In this document: one piece after another, positions 60,160 through 64,000 of the stretch
Layout: the number at the start of each line of letters is the position of its first letter
How positions within the stretch are numbered: the stretch's first letter is position 1
Source: JALZOC01 sp031361295
GTDB lineage: Bacteria > Acidobacteriota > Vicinamibacteria > Vicinamibacterales > 2-12-FULL-66-21
DNA: 64,000 nt
Assembly: GCA_031361295.1 (NCBI GenBank)
Contig: JANMCN010000240.1
Location: 1-64,000, forward strand
Direction: 5' to 3'
Notes under the pieces: model-generated
What the model saw: only the letters and a program-made list of their open reading frames with translations
What the model was told of the DNA's origin: nothing
Database searches by the model: none
Made by a program: the position numbers and the translations under genes

Positions 60160-61068
60160 ATGAGAGACCCGTTTACGGGATGCGGCACGGCGCTCGTCAC
60201 GCCGTTCACGCGCAGCGGCGCGCTGGACGAGGCTGGTGTGCGCAGGCTCGCGAAGCGTCAGGTCGAGGCCGGCATTCACTTTCTCGTGCCGTGCGGCACG
60301 ACCGGGGAAACGCCGACCCTCACGGCCGCGGAGCGTGTCCGGGTCGTCGAGCTCGTCGTGGCCGAAGCGAAGGGCAAGGTGCCGGTACTCGCCGGGGCCG
60401 GCGGATACAACACGCATGAGGTGATCGAGTCGGCGCTCGAAATGGCGCGCGCGGGGGCGGACGGCATCCTGTCGGTGGCGCCGTACTACAACAAGCCCAC
60501 CCAGGAGGGGTTGTTTCAGCACTACCAGGCGATCGCCGGCGCGGTCCCCCTCCCGATCGTCGTCTACAACGTGCCGGGGCGCACGGGGTGCAACGTGGAG
60601 GTCGGCACGGTGGCGCGCCTGACGCAGATCCCGAACATCATCGGCGTCAAGGAGGCGTCGGGCAACGTCACCCAGATGTGCGAACTCTGCCACGCGGTGC
60701 CGGAGCGGTTTCTCGTCCTTTCCGGCGACGATGTGCTGACGCTTCCCGTGATGTCGGTTGGAGGGCGCGGCATCGTGTCGGTCGCGTCGAACGAAGTGCC
60801 GTCCGAAATGGTGCGGATGGTCGAATTCGCCGAGGCGGGCGATTTCGCGGCCGCCAGGAAGGTGCACCACGCTCTGCTGCCGCTCATGCAGGTCAACTTC
60901 GTCGAGTCGAGTCCGATTCCCGTGAAGGCTGCGATGGCGATGATGGGTCTCGTGGAAGAGGTCTATCGGCTGCCGCTCGTGCCGCCAAGCGCGGCGTCTC
61001 GCGAGCGCATCGGCAGGGTGCTGCGCGAAACCGGGTTGCCGGTCGCCGACGCGGCCGTCCGCGCCTGA
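60160..61068 (+). CDS. dapA: 4-Hydroxy-tetrahydrodipicolinate synthase
   Basis: This 302-residue TIM-barrel condenses pyruvate and aspartate semialdehyde. The Schiff-base Lys164 (IGVKEASG), Tyr136 (VVYNVPGRT), GTTGE (46-50) and YYNKPTQEGL are all canonical, distinguishing it from the paralogue at 41728. The ATG is preceded by GAGAGGAG. The 134-base gap from dapB contains a dyad with GTCAGCTGTGAC but no gene. Confidence 0.96.
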   Translation: MRDPFTGCGTALVTPFTRSGALDEAGVRRLAKRQVEAGIHFLVPCGTTGETPTLTAAERVRVVELVVAEAKGKVPVLAGAGGYNTHEVIESALEMARAGADGILSVAPYYNKPTQEGLFQHYQAIAGAVPLPIVVYNVPGRTGCNVEVGTVARLTQIPNIIGVKEASGNVTQMCELCHAVPERFLVLSGDDVLTLPVMSVGGRGIVSVASNEVPSEMVRMVEFAEAGDFAAARKVHHALLPLMQVNFVESSPIPVKAAMAMMGLVEEVYRLPLVPPSAASRERIGRVLRETGLPVADAAVRA

Positions 61069-61090
61069 CGCCTGATCCGCTGGGACACGC

Positions 61091-61933
61091 ATGAGCACGA
61101 TCGCGACCGAGATCACCGAACTGTTCGCCGCCGGCACCACCGCGAATCGCGACCAGGTCCGCGACGTCTTCGCCAGGCTTCGCGCCGCCCTGTCGGCCGG
61201 TGAGGCGCGCGCCGCCGAGCCCGATCCGTCCACGCCGTCGGGATGGCGGGTGAACACCTGGGTCAAGCAGGGCATCCTGCTGGGGTTCCGTTTCGGTGAC
61301 GTCGTGGACGTCTCCGCCGACCACGGACGATGGCCGTTTGCCGACAAGGACACACTGCCGCTCCGGCGCCTCGACCCCTGGGCAGGCGTTCGCATCGTGC
61401 CCGGGGGATCCACGGTGCGGGACGGGGCGTTTCTGGGACGGGCGGTCGTCTGCATGCCGCCGATGTACATCAATATCGGCGCTTATGTCGGGGACGAGAC
61501 GCTCATCGACTCGCACGCGCTCGTCGGATCGTGCGCCCAGATCGGCCGGCGCGTGCACATCAGCGCCGCCGCCCAGATTGGCGGCGTGCTCGAGCCGGTC
61601 GGAGCGCTGCCCGTGGTGATTGAGGACGATGTGCTCGTCGGCGGGAACTGTGGGATCTACGAAGGCGCGATCGTCAAGCGCCGCGCCGTGCTCGCATCGG
61701 GCACCATCCTCACGGCGTCCACCCCGATCTACGACCTGCCGAACGCGCGCATCATCACGGCATCGGGCGGCCCCCTGATCGTCCCCGAAGGCGCTGTGGT
61801 GGTCCCGGGCACGCGGCCTGTCACGAGCGGGCCCGGGCTCGCCTGGGGACTCGCCGTCGCCACGCCGATCATCGTCAAGTACCGCGACGACAAGACGGAC
61901 CTGCGGACCGCGCTCGAAGACTGGATCCGCTGA
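61091..61933 (+). CDS. dapD: 2,3,4,5-Tetrahydropyridine-2,6-dicarboxylate N-succinyltransferase
   Basis: This 280-residue enzyme has an N-terminal helical domain, a linker with VNTWVKQGILLGFR, and a C-terminal left-handed beta helix of hexapeptide repeats (VVCMPPMYINIGAYVGDETLIDSHALVGS and onward, split here as MYINIGAYVG and TLIDSHALVGS). PVVIEDDVLVGGNCGIYEG is the family's CoA-binding region. It places the organism in the succinylase branch of DAP synthesis. No dapC aminotransferase or dapF is in the window. Confidence 0.95.
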   Translation: MSTIATEITELFAAGTTANRDQVRDVFARLRAALSAGEARAAEPDPSTPSGWRVNTWVKQGILLGFRFGDVVDVSADHGRWPFADKDTLPLRRLDPWAGVRIVPGGSTVRDGAFLGRAVVCMPPMYINIGAYVGDETLIDSHALVGSCAQIGRRVHISAAAQIGGVLEPVGALPVVIEDDVLVGGNCGIYEGAIVKRRAVLASGTILTASTPIYDLPNARIITASGGPLIVPEGAVVVPGTRPVTSGPGLAWGLAVATPIIVKYRDDKTDLRTALEDWIR

Positions 61934-61938
61934 CACCC

Positions 61939-61967
61939 GGGATTGGGATTGGGGATTCGGGATCGGG
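61939..61967. repeat. Short tandem repeat of GGGATT units
   Basis: Five imperfect copies of GGGATT/GGGATC (GGGATT, GGGATT, GGGGATTC, GGGATC, GGG) fill most of the gap between dapD and the peptidase gene. The sequence is G-rich on the plus strand, with runs of three or four G that could form a quadruplex. Confidence 0.8.
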
Positions 61968-61982
61968 CCCCGGGACAAAAGT

Positions 61983-62990
61983 ATGACACTGCCGTTCGAC
62001 CCGATCGGTTTCGCCCGCGCGCTCATTGACATCGATTCCACGACGGGCCGCGAGGCCGAGGCGGGGCAGTGGCTGGCGCGCGAACTGCGCACGCTCGGCT
62101 ACCGCGTTGTCGAGCAGCCGGTGGAACGGGGCTGCGCGAACGTGATCGCGACGCTGGATCCCCCCGTCGTCGTGCTGTCCACGCACTACGACTGCGTGCC
62201 CCCGTTCTTTCCGAGCCGGATCGAGAATGGACGGCTGTACGGCCGCGGTTCCTGCGATGCGAAGGGCATCCTGGCGGCCCAGGTCGCGGCGGCCGAGCGG
62301 TTGAGGGCGACGGGCGAACGTCGCGTGGGACTGCTGTTCGTCGTCGGGGAGGAACGTGGCAGCGACGGGGCTGTGGCGGCAAATGCGACCCCTCCGGGTT
62401 CACGGTTCCTGATCAACGGCGAGCCGACCGACAACCGTCTCGGGGCCGCGACACGCGGTGTGTTCCGGATCCGTCTGCGGGCATCGGGGCGGGCCGCTCA
62501 CTCCGCTGTTCCGGAGCAGGGGGTGTCGGCGATCGACAAGCTCATCGACGCGCTCGTACTGCTCCGGGCCCTGCCGCTGCCATCGGAGACGGAGCTCGGG
62601 TCCACCTACTACAGCGTGGGGCTCATCGAGGGCGGCGTGGCGCCCAACGTCATTTCCCCGAGCGCATCCGCGGAGATCCTGTTCCGCACCGTCGGCCCTC
62701 CGGACGATATCCTCGACGCGATCCGGCCGCTGCACGCCCTGGTGACGTCTGAAGAGATATTACGTGTGCCGGTCGTGCGCCTCCAGACGATGCCGGGGTT
62801 CGACACCGCCGTGTTTGCATTCACCACTGATGTGCCCTTTCTCTCCGCCTGGGGTGTGCCGCTGCTGTTCGGTCCCGGTTCCATCCTCGTCGCGCACACG
62901 GCCGAAGAGCATCTGGAGATCGCCCAGCTGAACCGCGCGGTTGACGCGTACGAGCAGCTGGCGACCGCCTGTCTGGCGTCCACGTCATAG
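61983..62990 (+). CDS. M20 metallopeptidase, probable succinyl-diaminopimelate desuccinylase
   Basis: This 335-residue two-zinc M20 enzyme has ligands His68 and Asp70 (STHYDCVPP), Asp92 (GRGSCDAKG), catalytic Glu123 with Glu124 (VVGEERGSDG), Glu147 (NGEPTDN) and a C-terminal His (AHTAEEHL). Context in a succinylase-type lysine operon right after dapD makes DapE function likely. By length and motif detail it is also close to ArgE/LysK-type deacylases, so I leave the symbol open. Confidence 0.85.
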   Translation: MTLPFDPIGFARALIDIDSTTGREAEAGQWLARELRTLGYRVVEQPVERGCANVIATLDPPVVVLSTHYDCVPPFFPSRIENGRLYGRGSCDAKGILAAQVAAAERLRATGERRVGLLFVVGEERGSDGAVAANATPPGSRFLINGEPTDNRLGAATRGVFRIRLRASGRAAHSAVPEQGVSAIDKLIDALVLLRALPLPSETELGSTYYSVGLIEGGVAPNVISPSASAEILFRTVGPPDDILDAIRPLHALVTSEEILRVPVVRLQTMPGFDTAVFAFTTDVPFLSAWGVPLLFGPGSILVAHTAEEHLEIAQLNRAVDAYEQLATACLASTS

Positions 62991-63125
62991 CCACGCGCCG
63001 GGTAAACACAACCCGGCCCGTCGCCGTAACCTACTGAACCGTCGCGCACTCCGAGAGAGGCCTCTCAGGCGACGGCGGTACAATGAGCGCGGAGGCCGAA
63101 GGCGTGCCCAGCCGCCGGAGTGACC

Positions 63126-64000
63126 TTGGATTCGCTCTTCCGTTTTCTGTTCGGCTATCGGCCCGTCATTTTTCATCAGGGAGAGTTTCGCCTGGCTCCC
63201 TCGACGGGTTCGTACGTCGCCGCGGCGTTCGCGCTCGTGGCGATTGCCGCCACTGTTCTCACGTACCGCGCGGTCGCCACCAGCGGCCGGACGCGTGACC
63301 GTGTCGTACTGACAGTCCTCCGCATCGCGACGCTCGGAATGGTGCTGGTCTGCCTGTTCCGGCCGATTCTTGTCGTGAAGGCCGCGGTTCCGCAGCAGAA
63401 CTTTCTTGCCGTCCTCATCGATGATTCCCGGAGCATGCAGATCGCCGACTGGGGGACCAGGCCCCGCGGCGCCTTCGTCCGGGAGGCGTTCGGGAAGGAT
63501 GCCGCGCTGATGAAGGCGTTGTCGGAGCGCTTCGTCCTTCGAACATTCCGGTTTTCGGCCTCCGCAGGGCGCCTGCAGTCGACGGACGACCTGACGTTCG
63601 GCGGCGTGCAGACCCGGCTGGGCGCGGCGCTCGACGGCGCCCGGCAGGAGCTCGCCGGATTGCCGCTTGCGGGGATGGTTCTCGTCAGTGACGGCGCGGA
63701 TACGACCGACGCGTCGCTGTCTGACGCGCTGCTCGGCTTGAAGGCAGCTGCGGTGCCGGTCTTCACCGTCGGTGTGGGCCGGGATCGGATCGCGCGCGAC
63801 GTCCAGGTGGATCGCGTGTCCACGCCCCGCACCGCGCTCCGCGGCACGTCGCTCGTGATCGACGCCGTGGTGACGCAAACCGGGTACGCAGGACAAACGG
63901 TGTCGCTCGACGTCGAGGACGAAGGGCGGATCGTCGGCTCGCAGGACGTGAAGCTTCCCGCGGACGGAGAACCGGCGGCGGTGCGCGTCAGGTTCACCGC
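63126..64000 (+). CDS. Membrane von Willebrand A-like protein (partial, runs off window)
   Basis: At least 291 residues are visible. Two membrane segments (about 28-46 and 60-84) precede a vWA-like domain with metal-site motif DDSRSM (99-104, DxSxS) and a later VSDGADTTD. This layout is typical of large membrane proteins with vWA and glutamine-amidotransferase-like domains found near MoxR/DUF58 genes. The start is TTG 63126 with GGAG upstream; GTG 63120 is an alternative. A TACAAT at 63078-63083 and a palindrome GAGAGGCCTCTC at 63055-63066 lie upstream and may form its promoter region. Confidence 0.75.
   Translation, partial: MDSLFRFLFGYRPVIFHQGEFRLAPSTGSYVAAAFALVAIAATVLTYRAVATSGRTRDRVVLTVLRIATLGMVLVCLFRPILVVKAAVPQQNFLAVLIDDSRSMQIADWGTRPRGAFVREAFGKDAALMKALSERFVLRTFRFSASAGRLQSTDDLTFGGVQTRLGAALDGARQELAGLPLAGMVLVSDGADTTDASLSDALLGLKAAAVPVFTVGVGRDRIARDVQVDRVSTPRTALRGTSLVIDAVVTQTGYAGQTVSLDVEDEGRIVGSQDVKLPADGEPAAVRVRFT

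Noticed and set aside
1..64000. tRNA, rRNA, insertion sequences, integrases, phage or toxin-antitoxin genes
   Set aside because: None recognised on either strand by eye; intergenic spaces are mostly too short and no transposase or recombinase motif was seen.

Overview
The window is 64 kb of uniformly GC-rich bacterial chromosome (about two thirds G+C by eye). The best guess for the host is Acidobacteriota, probably the Vicinamibacteria group. This is an inference from two very large TonB-receptor-like proteins with carboxypeptidase-regulatory N-termini, a regulatory-domain/CxxCH/propeller secreted protein, a DUF1571 protein, an IPTL-CTERM/exosortase pair, and short intergenic repeats of the GGAAGCTGG and GAAGGCTGA type. 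No rRNA, tRNA, CRISPR array, insertion sequence or phage gene was found.

Layout. Positions 1-5.8 kb hold a leftward set (speD-like gene, a protein with two exosortase domains, a polytopic membrane protein, a methyltransferase), facing a secreted DUF3494 (ice-binding-like) protein with an IPTL-type sorting tail and a Crp/Fnr regulator. Positions 6-11.6 kb hold a TonB-receptor-like protein, an OmpR/sensor-kinase pair and a PAP2 phosphatase. A metallo-beta-lactamase-fold gene follows, head to head with an NtrB/NtrC-type sigma-54 two-component system (12.4-15.4 kb).

The centrepiece is at 15.5-31.5 kb: seventeen co-directional genes, nearly all overlapping by 1-8 bases or separated by fewer than 15. 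They encode a hotdog dehydratase, an acyl carrier protein, a nitroreductase-family flavoprotein, holo-ACP synthase, a DUF1571 (LolA-like) protein, a ketosynthase-like protein that has lost a catalytic His, a complete ketosynthase, a thioester-reductase-like SDR, a second hotdog protein lacking the catalytic His, a radical SAM enzyme, an ABC-2 exporter, a tandem-fused pair of MGDG-synthase-type glycosyltransferase domains, a NodB-type deacetylase, a HAD phosphatase, a class III aminotransferase and an adenylate-forming ligase. A good -24/-12 promoter and two direct repeats 33 bp apart lie between the sigma-54 activator gene and this operon. I infer a dedicated, signal-controlled type II synthase cluster making and exporting a sugar-modified, possibly amino-containing lipid or polyene. 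I could not match it to a known cluster.

Downstream are glycan genes (flippase, GT2, GT87-like), a second TonB-receptor-like protein, small secreted proteins, a DapA-family/SDR/proline dehydrogenase group, and a divergent lactate oxidase-like/lactate permease pair. An Omp85 protein fused to a LolA-like domain, a membrane glycosyltransferase and a Gfo/Idh oxidoreductase follow. The window closes with a lysine/diaminopimelate operon (asd-lysC-dapB-dapA-dapD-M20 peptidase) behind a clear promoter and an intrinsic terminator in its leader, then the start of a membrane von Willebrand A-like protein.
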